A DNA stretch of 64,000 bases. It comes from Agriotes lineatus. Its lineage: Eukaryota > Arthropoda > Insecta > Coleoptera > Elateridae. The stretch lies in assembly GCA_940337035.1 (NCBI GenBank), contig CALNHX010007571.1, forward strand, positions 1-64,000. Direction: 5' to 3'. Position 1 is the stretch's first letter; every line of letters begins with the position of its first letter. The notes beneath the pieces were generated by a model. It was not told where the DNA came from and ran no database searches. It was given only the letters and a program-made list of their open reading frames with translations. Shown here one piece after another: positions 11,401-21,860 of this stretch. The translations under genes and the position numbers were made by a program.

Positions 11401-12403
11401 TCCCGCTCCAGGCACAGCTGGGTCATGGAGAATTATTCGAGAAAATCTCGACCAAGATTTTCAAAGAAAAAGAATTATCTAGCTCGTCCCGTTGTTTAAA
11501 ATAATTATCCATCGCGTGGATAATTTACTTTAGGTAAATAGTCACAAAATTTCCAATAATTTCTTAGCTTTAACCAACGTATACCTGGGACTCGGGCACG
11601 TTGTGTTCTGGCCAATTAATAGTTACCAAACCCCAATAATTTCTCACTCTTAATCAACGTGTACGTAAAACTCAAGACGTTGCTCCCCTGTTAAATTAAC
11701 AGTCCCAAGCCTCGGCAATTTCTCAGCTGTCACCAGCGTGCGTCTGGAAATCTGGGACGTGGGCGAATAGCGTTAAAACTTTCCCAAAATTTAACTACGT
11801 TCCGTAGTAAGAAATTTTCCCGAAAGTGCAGGCCCCACTGCAAATTAAAAGCCCGGCCACGCCAAACTATTTTGGCAGAAACGCGGTCTGAACTTCCTTG
11901 CATAATAGGCGTTTCCCCCAGGTCTAAAGTAACGTATCATAAGTAGAGTTATATGTCCTAGACACCCGCCGCCTCCCGTTATCAGTAATCCGAATTTCAT
12001 AACTGAACACGTGGGGAACACTTCGCTTTCACAAGAAGATAATATAGGTGGTACTGATTATACGCAATTACTTGATTTCACTAATTAAAAAAAATACGAG
12101 CACCATGTATTCATTGCGTTTATGTTTGTTACGGTTGAACTAACTATAGTTATAAATTCTCAGTACTACCAACACTAGCCAATTACCGTGGATATTCCAG
12201 TCATCGTTAACCTGTAGGGAAATCGAAACCGCTCCTGCAACTTTGGTTGTCTAGCTGTTCGGCCTTGAGAGAAATATAATTAGCCTTTATTTGCATGTAT
12301 ATGATTATAAGAGTTTTAAATGCCTATTTAGTTTTATATCTAAAACATGAATTGTACATAATGGTGAATAATTGCAATTTTCGTTAATTTGTATTCCTTA
12401 AAT
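11401..12403. other. Non-coding stretch with hairpin repeats
   Basis: No gene is seen. It holds three degenerate 80-bp repeats (separate entry), a short dyad actacgttccgtagt near 11800, and otherwise unassigned sequence up to the RTE-like LINE. Confidence 0.4.
11549..11765 (+). repeat. Three degenerate ~80-bp repeats, each with a hairpin
   Basis: Three units start near 11549, 11629 and 11710. Each has an aatttct-(t/c)-a block followed about 15 bases later by a potential stem: caacgt paired with acgttg at 11575/11598 and 11655/11677, and a decayed cagcgt/acgtgg version at 11734/11757. The loops are about 17 bases. Conservation of both stem halves while the loops vary suggests RNA- or protein-binding hairpins rather than chance. 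Function unknown. Confidence 0.55.
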
Positions 12404-13757
12404 CAAGCAAGAAAGGAGCAAAAACCAATTGTAGCAACTATAGAACAATTGCTCTGATCTCTCACGTGAGTAAAGTGTTATTATGGATTATCAACGAGAG
12501 ACTGAAATCATTCATCGATCCACAAATCCCAGAAGAACAGGCTGGATTTATGCCTGACAAAGGCACAAGGGAACAAATCCTAAACATCCGTTAGATTATT
12601 GAAAAACTGAGAGAATTCAACACACCTGGTTATCTTTGCTTCCTGGACTACCGGAAAGCATTTGACTGCGTTAAGTAGAGTAAACTCTGGGACATCATGA
12701 CAACAATTGGAGTACCCCCACATCTAACCTCCTTAATCCATAACCTCTACTCCTCCAACGAAGCCCAAGTCAGAGTGGGACAACAGTTAACAGGACCTTT
12801 TAAGGTTGGAAAAGGAGTGAGACAAGGTTGTATCATCTCACCAATTTTGTTCAATATCTACGAAGAATGGATAATACGCACAGCTGTGGGAGGATGGGAT
12901 GGTGGAATCTCTATCGGCGGAAGAAAAATCTCAAATTTGAAATACGCAGACGACACGACACTATTGGCAGCATCCGAAGAGGAAATGATAGAGCTCCTGA
13001 GGCAAATAAAAGTGACAAGTGAATAATTTGGACTCGAAATAAATGCGACAAAAAGCAAAATAGTAGTTGTTGACCGAGCAAATGAAAATCGAAACGACAA
13101 TTACAAAAGCATTAACGGGATCGAGGTAGTAGAAAATCTAATATACTTAGGTGCTCGAATAACTAGCACCGGCGACTGCGAAGGCAAAATTCGAAGAAGA
13201 ATCACACTTGCCAAGACGGCAGTAGCCAAGCTGACACGCATATGGAAGGATAGAGGAATATCGAAATCCACTAAATTACGACTTGTTCGATCTCTAGTAT
13301 TCTCTATAATGGCGCATGCCTCAGAGAGCTGGACCATCAAGGCAGCAGATAGACGCCGTATTGACGCCTTTGAGATGTTTTGTTGGCGGAGAATGCTAAG
13401 GGTGTCGTGGACCGAAAAACGTACAAATATCTCAATCCTAAAAGAACTAAATATCAACGAAAGACTAAGTACCTCCATAAATAAATCCATATTGAGATAC
13501 TTTGGTCATATTATGCGACGAGGTGATGATGCTCTTGAGAGACTTATCGTCCAAGGTACGATAGAAGGCAAAAGACCGAGGGGTCGTTCGCCTTCCCGAT
13601 ACATAGACCAGATAAAGAAGCTGACCAGTTCCTCAGCCCACGAATGCACACACAATGCAATGGACAGAGACTTATGGAGAAACAAAGTAAATAACTGTCC
13701 AACATAGATCATTTCACGATGCCCGGATATGGGCGTATCGAACAAGAAGAAGAAATC
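12404..13757 (+). pseudogene. RTE-like LINE reverse transcriptase, 5' truncated
   Basis: The translation gives NYRTIALISH, EQAGFMPDKGTREQIL, CFLDYRKAFDCV, KGVRQGCIISPILFNIY, LKYADDTTLLAASEEE (YADD near 12940), INATKSKIVVV, NLIYLGARI and a C-terminal FCWRRMLRVSW, ILRYFGHIMRR region. This matches the RT and C-terminal part of the RTE-like LINEs abundant in insects. Three sense codons have become stops (about 12592, 12675 and 13024). The 3' end has the usual short tail with GAA repeats after cgatgcccggatatgggc. The 5' half is absent, consistent with 5' truncation at insertion. Confidence 0.88.
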
Positions 13758-13794
13758 AAGCAACGTAAATATTTAAATCAAACCTATCCCATTT

Positions 13795-13975
13795 AGAGCT
13801 GCCAATTAATTGGACAAAATTAATAAATTCTAAAATACTAAATAAATATACCAGGAAGCATTACACAATAACTGACGACATCTTCAGAGCACTTGATCGT
13901 GGAATGGCAACTATTCTAGTTTTATTCGATTTTTCTAAGGCATTTGATACAATCAATCATTCCGTGTTACTATAT
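13795..13975 (+). pseudogene. LINE beta RT, segment 1
   Basis: The translation reads LPINWTKLIN, then ITDDIFRALDRG and ILVLFDFSKAFDTINHSVLLY, which is the catalytic motif A region of a Jockey-superfamily LINE RT. It is cut by the left LTR of the Gypsy element at 13976. The next residues, ILSHFGLEPNEISLL, are found beyond the right LTR at about 21467, in frame with VLLY. Confidence 0.85.
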
Positions 13976-14397
13976 TGTAGGGAATGAAGATGCTCGGTGT
14001 AATTTTAATTGATATGACAATTAATAAATAAACTCACTACACATACGATTGAAGTAAATAAATAATTGTATAAATGGGTTCATTGATTGTAGTGTTTTGC
14101 CCTTTATAGTAATTCGCACATCTGCAAGTAAAGTTATTTATGGCTAGCTTTCAGTACGCATGAAGACTCAAATCTGCAAGCTAGGTTCACCGACATGTTT
14201 ATATTTAACATGCATGTAATAAACCCTTTGGTTATAGATTTGTTGAATTTTGATTGGCTTTACTTTGCACCAACCTCATAATCTATGCTAATTGATATTT
14301 CTGTGACTTTAACTTACGAATTGAGCTCTACCTTATTGCCATTTATTCTGAAGTAATTCCATTTAATATCGGCAATGCTTTACCAATGTAGTTATGA
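13976..14397 (-). repeat. 3' LTR of the Gypsy element, distal part
   Basis: The segment matches the right LTR (20895-21341) nearly base for base except for a ~27-bp deletion near 14043. After position 14397 the match breaks because a Jockey LINE has inserted. The remaining 50 bases of the LTR are at 17421-17470. Confidence 0.9.
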
Positions 14398-14439
14398 GTC
14401 GAGTACGAGCAGTGATATAGTGCAGACGTTTCCTGACCT

Positions 14440-14599
14440 GCCCGATATCCCTCGAGCAATACTGTTATCTCACCAAACACACCATCAATACCAAATAATC
14501 TCATTCAAATCCTACTTGACCTTATCACGCCATATCTTAGTCAAATAAAAACCTTCATTATTAACACTCTCCTCCCAATGCTTATCAATGGACCGTAAT
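14440..14599 (+). pseudogene. Jockey ORF1 C-terminal tail
   Basis: A short frame reads SNTVISPNTPSIPNN and ends INTLLPMLINGP just past the ATG of ORF2. The stop codon overlaps the ORF2 start by a few bases (atggaccgtaa), an arrangement typical of Jockey-clade LINEs with reinitiation between ORFs. The body of ORF1 is missing through 5' truncation. Confidence 0.55.
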
Positions 14600-17273
14600 C
14601 GAAGGAAAGCGATACAAAACTTAACCATCTTCAATTGGAATGCTAATGGCATCGCCAACCAACGCTAGCTATTTATTAGCTTTCTAGCAAGATATGACGT
14701 GGATATAGCCTGCATAACAGAAACACATCTTGACCAGACCATCAAATTTCGAATACCAGGTTACAACATACACAGAAAAGATCGCAAAGATCCAGTAGCA
14801 GCCGGTGGAGTGGCGGTACTTATCAAAAACAAATACGAGCATTCTTTACTTCCCGAAATCCCAAATTTAAAAATCGAGTTGATATCAATTAAGGTTAAAC
14901 TTGATGACCAAAGCAGCATCACAATATCCAGTGCCTACAGACAGCCTAACATCAAAATAGTAGAGGAAGACATTATAAGAGTTTTTAACACGTCCGAACC
15001 AATGATAGTGCTAGGCGACTTAAATTTCAAAAATACTCTGTGGGGTTGTAGAGCTTCAAACCCCGAAGGTAACAAATTAGAAAACCTGGCCACAAATAAT
15101 TCGTTCCAAATCCTAGCACCTAATGACTACACCTATGTCCCGTATCGGGCTAATCATCAGCCTGATATACTTGATATAGTCCTACAGAAAAACTTCAATA
15201 AACCAATCTTCCGAAGAGTCATAACCGAACTGAATTCGGATCACCTACCCGTCTTAGTATCATTCACGAACGCATTAACCACCAAACAGCCCATTCCAAA
15301 ACTGATCAATGGCAAAATGGACTGAAACATCTTCGAAGACCAGATGAACAGTAATCTTCACTGCCCAAGAAATCTTCAAACAGAGAAAGACATTGATATA
15401 GCCATAAGTCATCTCACATCAACAATAGAAGAAAGTGTCAGAATCGCTACTATAACAACACCCAAACGAGCCTACCAGATCGATCACAGCCCTCCAAGAT
15501 ACGTTATTCACCTAATTATGGCAAAGAACAAGGAATCTCCAACTCAAAAACAGATTGAACAACATAACCCACCGAATCAAACTAGAGCTAGATACCTTAA
15601 GAATTAACTCATACCAAAAACACATAGCCGACTTTAGCACAGAAGACTGGGGCCTATGGAAAACCACAAGGAAAATACTGAATCAAAAAGAAGAGCTGCC
15701 CCCAATATCTTCCGAAACTACTAATACAACTTACACCTCAGACCTTGAAAAAGCTGCCGCCTTCGCCAGTCATCTCGAAAACAATTTCACCCCTGCAATC
15801 ACTTGTACACCCGCCCACCAATTACAAATTACCAATGATATCGAAAGAAGAGCACCAATTCCAAATTGTATTCAACCCACATTGCCTAACGAACTCACTA
15901 ATATCATACAAAAACTTCCAGACAAAAAATCTCCCGGCCACCAACGCAATTCTTAAACACTTTACGAAGAAAACAATCGCTTATCTATGCTCCACTTTCA
16001 ATGCCTGCATGAGACTGGGCTACTTTCCACAGACCTGGAAGCACGCACACATTGTAATGTTCCAAAAACCGGGTAAAAACAGAAAGATGCTAAACAGCTA
16101 TAGACCCATTAGCTTGCTGACATCACTTTCAAAGCTCCTTGACAAAGTCATCTATAGTCGACTACAGAAACATATTGAAAACCAAAACACAATACCAAAA
16201 TACCAATTTGGATTCAGGAAAGGTCACTCAGCCAGTCACCAGCTTCAAAGAATAAGCGAGCTTATTGAACAAGGCTTTAACAAAAAGCAATATACGGTAG
16301 CAATTTTCCTCGATGTCGCGCAGGCGTTCGACCGTGTATGGACAGAAGGCTTTAAGAAGAAAATCCTAGACATTACAATGCCCACTCATCTCAAGGCAAT
16401 AATCTTTTCCTTCCTGGAAAATAGAACATTTGCAGTAAAAGTTAACACAATCCTGTCCGAAACCACTAAGATCCGAGCCGGAGAACCGCAGGGCAGTATT
16501 TTGGGGCCGGTCCTCTTTAGCATATACACGGCCGACCTGCCAGAGCCTGGTGCAACAATAGCAACTTTCGCGGATGATACCTCTCTGTTCATACAATCCG
16601 ACAATCTTAATGAAGCTGTTACCAAATTACAGACCGCAACTGACAAACTCCTATCATGGTTTAAAACATGGAACATCAGAATAATCCTGAAAAATGTCAA
16701 ACCAAAATTTTTACGCTAAGAAGGCTCAACAATCCTCCTTGTATACAAATAGAGAACAACGAAATACTCTGGAATCCCAAAGACAGCGCTGTGAAATACC
16801 TGGGATTATACTTTGATACTCGCCTAAGCTGGGAGTACCACATAAATCAGAAGCTTATCCAAAGTTATACTAGACTAAGACAACTATACCCACTCATTAA
16901 CCGCAAATCTACTCTAAAAACAGAATGCGCAACATTACTTTACAAGACCCTAATTCGACCTCTTGTCCTATATGAATCGCCGATATGGTGCAACACTTCA
17001 AACACCAACATAGAGAAAATTCAACGCCTCCAAAATAAGATTCTAAGAATAACAGTCAAGGCACCGTGGTACGTTAGAAATACTCAGCTGCACGAAGAAC
17101 TCGGCATCTTACCCATTGGCCAATATATCAAAAACTGTGCGGAAAAATTCATCTCAAACGCGAGTGCATGTAGTGGTGCGGTATACTATGAACTGTTCAA
17201 AACGAACATTCACTCCAGGCTTAGACGCAAATTACCCCAAGACCTAGTTCTAACAATCCAAAGACAAAATTAA
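14588..17273 (+). pseudogene. Jockey ORF2: endonuclease and reverse transcriptase
   Basis: It starts MDRNRRKAIQN with FNWNANGI, the first endonuclease block. It continues with ITETHLD, AYRQPN, GDLNFKNTLWG and LNSDHLPV, then the RT blocks SYRPISLLTSL, QFGFRKGHS, AIFLDVAQAFDRVW, AGEPQGSILGP and TFADDTSLF (FADD near 16566), and the thumb with VKYLGLYFDTRLSW and LRITVKAPWYVRN. Stops are at about 14666 and 15323, with frameshifts near 15590, 15940 and 16690. The clade call rests on the FADD box and the LSWFKTWNIRI thumb. Confidence 0.9.
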
Positions 17274-17420
17274 ACAAAATGTAAATTCACTGCTCCTATT
17301 ACTCTGTCGCACAATGTTATAATGTATAGTCTAAGTTACTATTATGTTACAAAATCTTTTACCTATGCCATGTATAACAAATGGTTGTTGATCTGGCAAT
17401 AAACGATATTAAAAAAAAAA

Positions 17421-17470
17421 GCTTTATTTATCTATGCTGCAAGCAGAGTTGAGTAACGGGCTAAATACCA
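17421..17470 (-). repeat. 3' LTR of the Gypsy element, proximal 50 bases
   Basis: This stretch matches 21408-21457 with one or two changes and ends in TACCA. It is the 5' start of the 3' LTR on the minus strand, separated from the rest of the LTR by the Jockey insertion. Confidence 0.88.
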
Positions 17471-17483
17471 TTTTCCCCAAATC
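17471..17483 (-). promoter_or_regulatory. Polypurine tract
   Basis: On the minus strand gatttggggaaaa directly precedes the LTR start tggtattt. A purine run at this place primes plus-strand DNA synthesis in LTR retrotransposons. Confidence 0.75.
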
Positions 17484-17745
17484 TTTGAGAATTAAAATCA
17501 CCACGCATGTGTATTATTTCTGATCATACGTAGCATGTCACGCGTTGTTATTTTAATTATCACAAAATTTTCACTGTGTGACTTTCTCGTTAGTTTCAAT
17601 CAGTCCAATCTGATACTTGCTATCTTTCTATCCTATTTTGACTTAAGAAAACATTTAACCTATCTCCTATTCTACCTAATCTACTTTTCCACTCTAACCT
17701 AACCTATTAAGTGTGGTACAACATTTGTTCGACAACTAACCTACT
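17484..17745. other. Untranslated spacer of the Gypsy element
   Basis: Between the integrase stop and the polypurine tract no frame is visible. There is no envelope-like gene. Confidence 0.5.
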
Positions 17746-18000
17746 CTAAATTACACTCTCTAAATATGGCTGAATCGCCGAAATGTGATAGCGTCCCCTG
17801 ATTTTGTTGTCCATCTCATTAATTAACTCGTACGTATTTGCATTGCTTAGGATCTTATGTACCCTATATGGGCCTTCATATGCATTCAAAAACTTAGCAC
17901 AGATCTTTTCTCTTCTATCAGCTACTCTGAGCTTTTTAATAATGACTCGATCCCCGATTTTAAATTTCATATGCTTCTTAATTTTTCGATTCTGCTTCTC
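17746..18000 (-). pseudogene. Gypsy integrase C-terminus with GPY/F module
   Basis: The frame carries KIGDRVIIKKL, then KFLNAYEGPYRVHKIL and YHISAIQPYL. This is the GPY/F module at the C-terminus of Ty3/Gypsy integrases, which contacts target DNA or chromatin. Upstream on the same strand it is fused out of frame to the N-terminus of the RT: the rest of RT, RNase H, and the zinc and DDE parts of integrase are missing. Confidence 0.85.
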
Positions 18001-18772
18001 TTCACCACCACCATTGGAGTAACGAAGTTTGTTTTCGAAAGTTCAATCACATCATCATCTAGCATTTGTTGTAACTCATGTTTCACTTTCTCGCGCTGTG
18101 CAAACGGTATGGTATAAGATTTCGATTTAAAGCCCATCGATTCGTTGACAACAAGCCTATGGCAATATTTCGTTGCTTGACCGGTTTTCTGATTTACTAT
18201 ATTTTTATTTCTTTCTATGATTTCCATAATTCTGCATTTATATTGTAGATAATCACTCCCTATCTGTTTATCATCCAGCATTCTTTCTAATATCGCATAA
18301 TTACTTATAATCACTTCGTCTCCTGCACACTTGGCAAGGCAACAAATCATATCGTCTCTCGCTCTCTTGGCTGGGCAAAATTCCTATCGTCTCCTGCTGT
18401 TATTTCAGCTAGGCAACAATTTGTTTGCTCTTGATCCTCAACAGACCAAGGCTTTCTTATTTCACCAACTTGGATGCATTTTTGCATTCCATCTATTTTA
18501 ATTCCAACTTGCTGAATAATATAGACACCTATCACAAATTGTACATTTAAGGCAGCTACTATATAAGATCGGCCATCAAATTCTTTTCCATTTATGCTAA
18601 TTTTGATTGCTAATACTTTACTGGTAGTTGAGATTTTCTTTCTTGTTGCGGACAATAAACCGATCTTGTTAACTTTAATAATATTGCTTTGTAAGATATT
18701 CAGATGATTATTTATAACTTCCTCCTGTACTAAGAAAACCATTGCTCCACTATCAATTAGCGCATAGTATTC
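18001..18772 (-). pseudogene. Gypsy protease and truncated RT
   Basis: Directly after the gag stop the same frame continues with EYYALIDSGAMVFLV, the aspartic protease active site (DSG), and about 130 residues of protease and linker to a stop at 18347. Another frame then holds GFKSKSYTIPFAQREKVKHE, QQMLDDDVIEL and FVTPMVVVKR, the N-terminal edge of a Ty3/Gypsy RT. The sequence then joins the integrase C-terminus after a large deletion (roughly 2.5-3 kb by comparison with complete elements). Non-functional. Confidence 0.87.
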
Positions 18773-20659
18773 TTAATCTAAAATTCGCAATTTAACAAAC
18801 GTTAAACGTGAGTTTGTAACATCTTCTTCATTTTCCTTCAATAGATATTCCCCCGTTCTATCAAAAGTGATGGCAAAGTTGGAAATGTACTTAAAACTAT
18901 TACTATTTAAAAAATTACATAAATTGGGTTTTTTAACCCCTGAAGGCTCTTCGTGCACCTCGGCTATCTCAATGCTCTCTAAATCCTCAACATTATTCAC
19001 ATTCCCAATTCTTCCAGTCAATATCGTGTTGATGTAGGGTTGGTCTCTATTCTGCGCTTGGTTTATCTCTTGGCATCGTTTTTTATTCCTTTCATCAATC
19101 AGTTCTTCGTAATTCTTCCTGTTATCCCCCCTATTGTAGTTATTCCGGTTCTGATTTCCCCAATTACTGTTATACCCTCTGTTTTGGTTAAATGCTCTAT
19201 TGTAGTTATAGTTCCAATAATTCCTTCTTTCTTGTTGATTAAAATTATTATTATTAAAATTATTATTGTTTGGCCTAAATTTATTGTCGAAAGTATCTCC
19301 CAATTTTCGTTTACTAAAATTTTGACGCTCTGTCGTTCGGGTCTCGCCTCTTTCATTAAACACAGCCATGTCGTAGTTCCTTACAATTTCCAGGAAATCA
19401 CGTAACGTTTTTACATTTTGTACTGCCACAGCCCTGGTAATCTCGGCTTCGAGGTGTCTTGATAAATGTTGAATTATTTCCTTCTCTGACAGTTTTGGTG
19501 TTAAGTATTGCGCCTTATTAAATCTGTGCATAACATAAATTTCCCTTGAACCTCCTTTGTCCACATATTTCCCTGAAGTCAGCTCAGTCCTCACCTGGGC
19601 TTGGTGAGAATTGCTCCAGTATTGCTCGGTAAAGAGTGCTCTAAATTCATCATAAATTGAGTATTTGCATTTAACAATACTGTGCCAGATTTCAGCGTTT
19701 CCTCGCATAGCTATGTTAACAATTTGCAGCTTTCGACATTCTGTTGTCACAGTTTTCATGGTATCGTCGAGCTTAGCTAAGAAGATCATCGGTAGTTCTC
19801 CGTACGGGTCTTCAAATTTTGGGATCATCTCCATACTCATGCTCGGTTGTGCCACACTGACAGGGTACCCTTGTCCTTGCTCCATGCTTTCGGTTACTTC
19901 CTGCAGTCCCCTTGTGACCTTATTGTCTACCATGGCGATATGGATCTCATTTTCTTCGTGTACCTTTGTCAACCTTGCTTCTGTGTTATTTCTCAGGCTA
20001 TCTAAATCTTCTTCGATCTTTTCCTGTTGTTGTACTAATTGTCCTTGGGTTCTCATTTCTACCCGTAATATTCGGTCATCTATTTCCTCTTCTTTCCTGT
20101 TTAATCTACTATCATCGACAACTTGTAATACCTCTTGCTGTATTTCGTTTCTAGTTGTTTCCTTGAATCCTTCTAATTTTTGTTCTAAACTGTCGATTCT
20201 TGTTTTTAATTCTTCCCTATTTTGGACTTGCATCTTATCGAACTCCTCTCTCACTGCTGCGACTAAGATCTCTGCATGCATTTCCGCCCTGTTTTCTCTC
20301 TCCACTGCATCGCTTCTGATTGTCTCCTGTATTCTTTTTTCCCGTTCTTCGGCATCAGTCCGAATTCCTTCTTGTATTCTTTTTTCACGTTTTTCGGCCT
20401 TTTCTTCCATTTCTTTAACGCTCTGTGCCGTTCTTTCTGCTTCTTTTCGGGTCGTTCTTTCTACATACTCCATTTTCCGAAATAATGCCTCTATAATTCC
20501 ACTTAATTCTGTGTCTAATTTTGAAGCTTGGGGTTGTTGTGTTTCGGCCTGATCCCCCTGCATTTGCGGTTCTGTCGGTGGCTTTTGTGTTTCAATAACC
20601 TCTCCGGCTTGCTGTTCCTCTTCCTTCTCTTCCTCATTCTTCTTCTGCCTTCGAGTCAT
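18773..20659 (-). CDS. Gypsy Gag with long coiled coil
   Basis: An intact frame of about 628 residues runs from the ATG at 20659 (MTRRQKKN). A frame without ATG extends another 33 codons upstream. Residues ~10-45 are Glu/Gln-rich. About 50-260 form a long heptad-like Lys/Glu/Arg coiled coil with repeated EKREKRIQE units. About 275-440 look like the Gag core (MIPKFEDPYGE, EIWHSIVKC, LSEKEIIQHLSRH). About 460-530 are Asn/Arg-rich with no CCHC zinc knuckle, a plausible substitute RNA-binding region. The frame ends with a single TAA, after which the protease follows in the same frame. The open length suggests recent insertion. Confidence 0.85.
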   Translation of the reverse strand: MTRRQKKNEEEKEEEQQAGEVIETQKPPTEPQMQGDQAETQQPQASKLDTELSGIIEALFRKMEYVERTTRKEAERTAQSVKEMEEKAEKREKRIQEGIRTDAEEREKRIQETIRSDAVERENRAEMHAEILVAAVREEFDKMQVQNREELKTRIDSLEQKLEGFKETTRNEIQQEVLQVVDDSRLNRKEEEIDDRILRVEMRTQGQLVQQQEKIEEDLDSLRNNTEARLTKVHEENEIHIAMVDNKVTRGLQEVTESMEQGQGYPVSVAQPSMSMEMIPKFEDPYGELPMIFLAKLDDTMKTVTTECRKLQIVNIAMRGNAEIWHSIVKCKYSIYDEFRALFTEQYWSNSHQAQVRTELTSGKYVDKGGSREIYVMHRFNKAQYLTPKLSEKEIIQHLSRHLEAEITRAVAVQNVKTLRDFLEIVRNYDMAVFNERGETRTTERQNFSKRKLGDTFDNKFRPNNNNFNNNNFNQQERRNYWNYNYNRAFNQNRGYNSNWGNQNRNNYNRGDNRKNYEELIDERNKKRCQEINQAQNRDQPYINTILTGRIGNVNNVEDLESIEIAEVHEEPSGVKKPNLCNFLNSNSFKYISNFAITFDRTGEYLLKENEEDVTNSRLTFVKLRILD

Positions 20660-20866
20660 TTTGCTTGCTTTCTCGTTGATCGCAAATAAAATGATAACGC
20701 TTGCACTCACGGACAAGTCACCCACACAAATAGAGCTTTTCAAAATACAACTTGACACAATTTACCTACCCTGTGAGTATTTATGTGTTAGATACTAAAA
20801 CAATAATGCTACTGGCTATTTCTAATTCCAGTATGGCTTTATTTGTTTTCTTCTTAATTTTCAAAG

Positions 20867-20886
20867 GCCCCACGTTCGGGCGACCA
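20867..20886 (-). promoter_or_regulatory. Primer binding site
   Basis: On the minus strand tggtcgcccgaacgtggggc lies eight bases inside the end of the 5' LTR. It begins TGG as expected for pairing with a tRNA 3' CCA end. The tRNA identity was not determined. Confidence 0.65.
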
Positions 20887-20894
20887 AGTAAATA

Positions 20895-21457
20895 TGTAGT
20901 GAATGAAGGTGCTCGGTGTAATTTTAATTGATATGATAATTAATAAATAAACTCACTACACATACTTTTGTTTTATTTAAATCAAATTTTGGCTGATTAA
21001 AAGTAAATAAATAATTGTATAAATGGGTTCATTGATTGTAGTGTTTTTCCCTTTATAGTAATTCGTACATCTGCAAGTAAAGTTATTTATGGCTATCTTT
21101 CAGTAGGCATGAAGACTCAAATCTGCAAATTAGGTTCACCGACATGTTTATATTTAACACGCATGTAATAAACCCTTTGGTGATAGATTTTTTGAATTTT
21201 GATTGGCTTTACTTTGCACCAACCTCATAATTTATGCTAATTGATATTTCTGTGACTCTAACTTACGAATTGAAACTTATTGCCATTTATTCTGAAGTAA
21301 TTCCATTTAATATTGGCAATGCTTTACCAATGTAGTTGTGAATTAAAATTTCTTATGTAACTTCTTGCAGTTGCTTGATTTACCCCAGCTCTGTGCTTTA
21401 TGGACTTGCTTTATTTATATATGCTGCAAGCAGAGTTGAGTAACGGGCTAAATACCA
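20895..21457 (-). repeat. 5' LTR of the Gypsy element (complete)
   Basis: The 563-bp copy is complete, TGTAG to TACCA on the plus strand. It includes the 66 bases lost from the 3' LTR. Transcription of the element would start here and run leftwards. Few substitutions separate the two LTRs. Confidence 0.88.
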
Positions 21458-21462
21458 TCTCA

Positions 21463-21725
21463 ATATATCCTCTCTCATTTTGGTTTAGAACCGAATGAAA
21501 TTTCACTGTTGTCTGATTACCCGACTAATAGATGACAAGCGGTTTTTTTGCAAAAATAACACCTCGCAATTTGCATATGTCACAGCAAGAGTATCTTAAG
21601 GTTCGATCTTAGGGCCCCTAATTTTCTCGTTATATACTTCACGCTTTATCTGTTGTTTTAAATATTCCTCTCCTCATTTATATGCAGATGATACGCAGAT
21701 ATATAATTTTTTTATTCCATAAATG
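21463..21725 (+). pseudogene. LINE beta RT, segment 2
   Basis: The reading continues from segment 1 with ILSHFGLEPNEISLLSDY, a stop, then in another frame GSILGPLIFSLYTS and HLYADDTQIY, the RT motif C with its catalytic aspartates. Stops and a frameshift inactivate it. Confidence 0.82.
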
Positions 21726-21860
21726 TTGTGAGGGTATAAACGTCGACTTAAAACCTCTCTTAGATAGTCTAGTAGTCTACTTGGGAGAGTGGTAGATCAG
21801 TAACCTTACATGTTGCTAAACTCTTCCTTTTGTCCCTTAATTAATATACTTAATAGTAGA

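Larger units (their letters stand above)
14398..17420 (+). mobile_element. Jockey LINE inserted in the 3' LTR
   Basis: The element contains the end of ORF1, a full-length ORF2 and a 3' poly-A (10 or more A near 17411). It lies inside the left LTR. The LTR sequence resumes immediately after the poly-A at gctttattta. Compared with the right LTR, 66 bases (21342-21407) are missing at the insertion point, so it was accompanied by a target-site deletion. It is 5' truncated within ORF1. Confidence 0.88.
13976..21457 (-). mobile_element. Gypsy-type LTR retrotransposon inserted in LINE beta
   Basis: Two LTR copies in direct repeat flank gag, protease and remnants of RT and integrase, all on the minus strand. 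Read on the plus strand the LTRs run TGTAG to TACCA, so they have TG/CA ends. A purine-rich gatttggggaaaa precedes the 3' LTR and a tRNA-complementary site beginning TGG lies next to the 5' LTR. The gag plus GPY/F integrase pair places it in Ty3/Gypsy. The target duplication is imperfect (tatat on the left, aatat near 21462). A 3-kb Jockey LINE sits in the 3' LTR. Confidence 0.9.

Noticed and set aside
19665..20552. Long plus-strand frame of about 295 codons
   Set aside because: It is the antisense shadow of the Gag coiled-coil region. Its Ser/Cys/Leu-rich composition follows from the complementary Lys/Glu codons.
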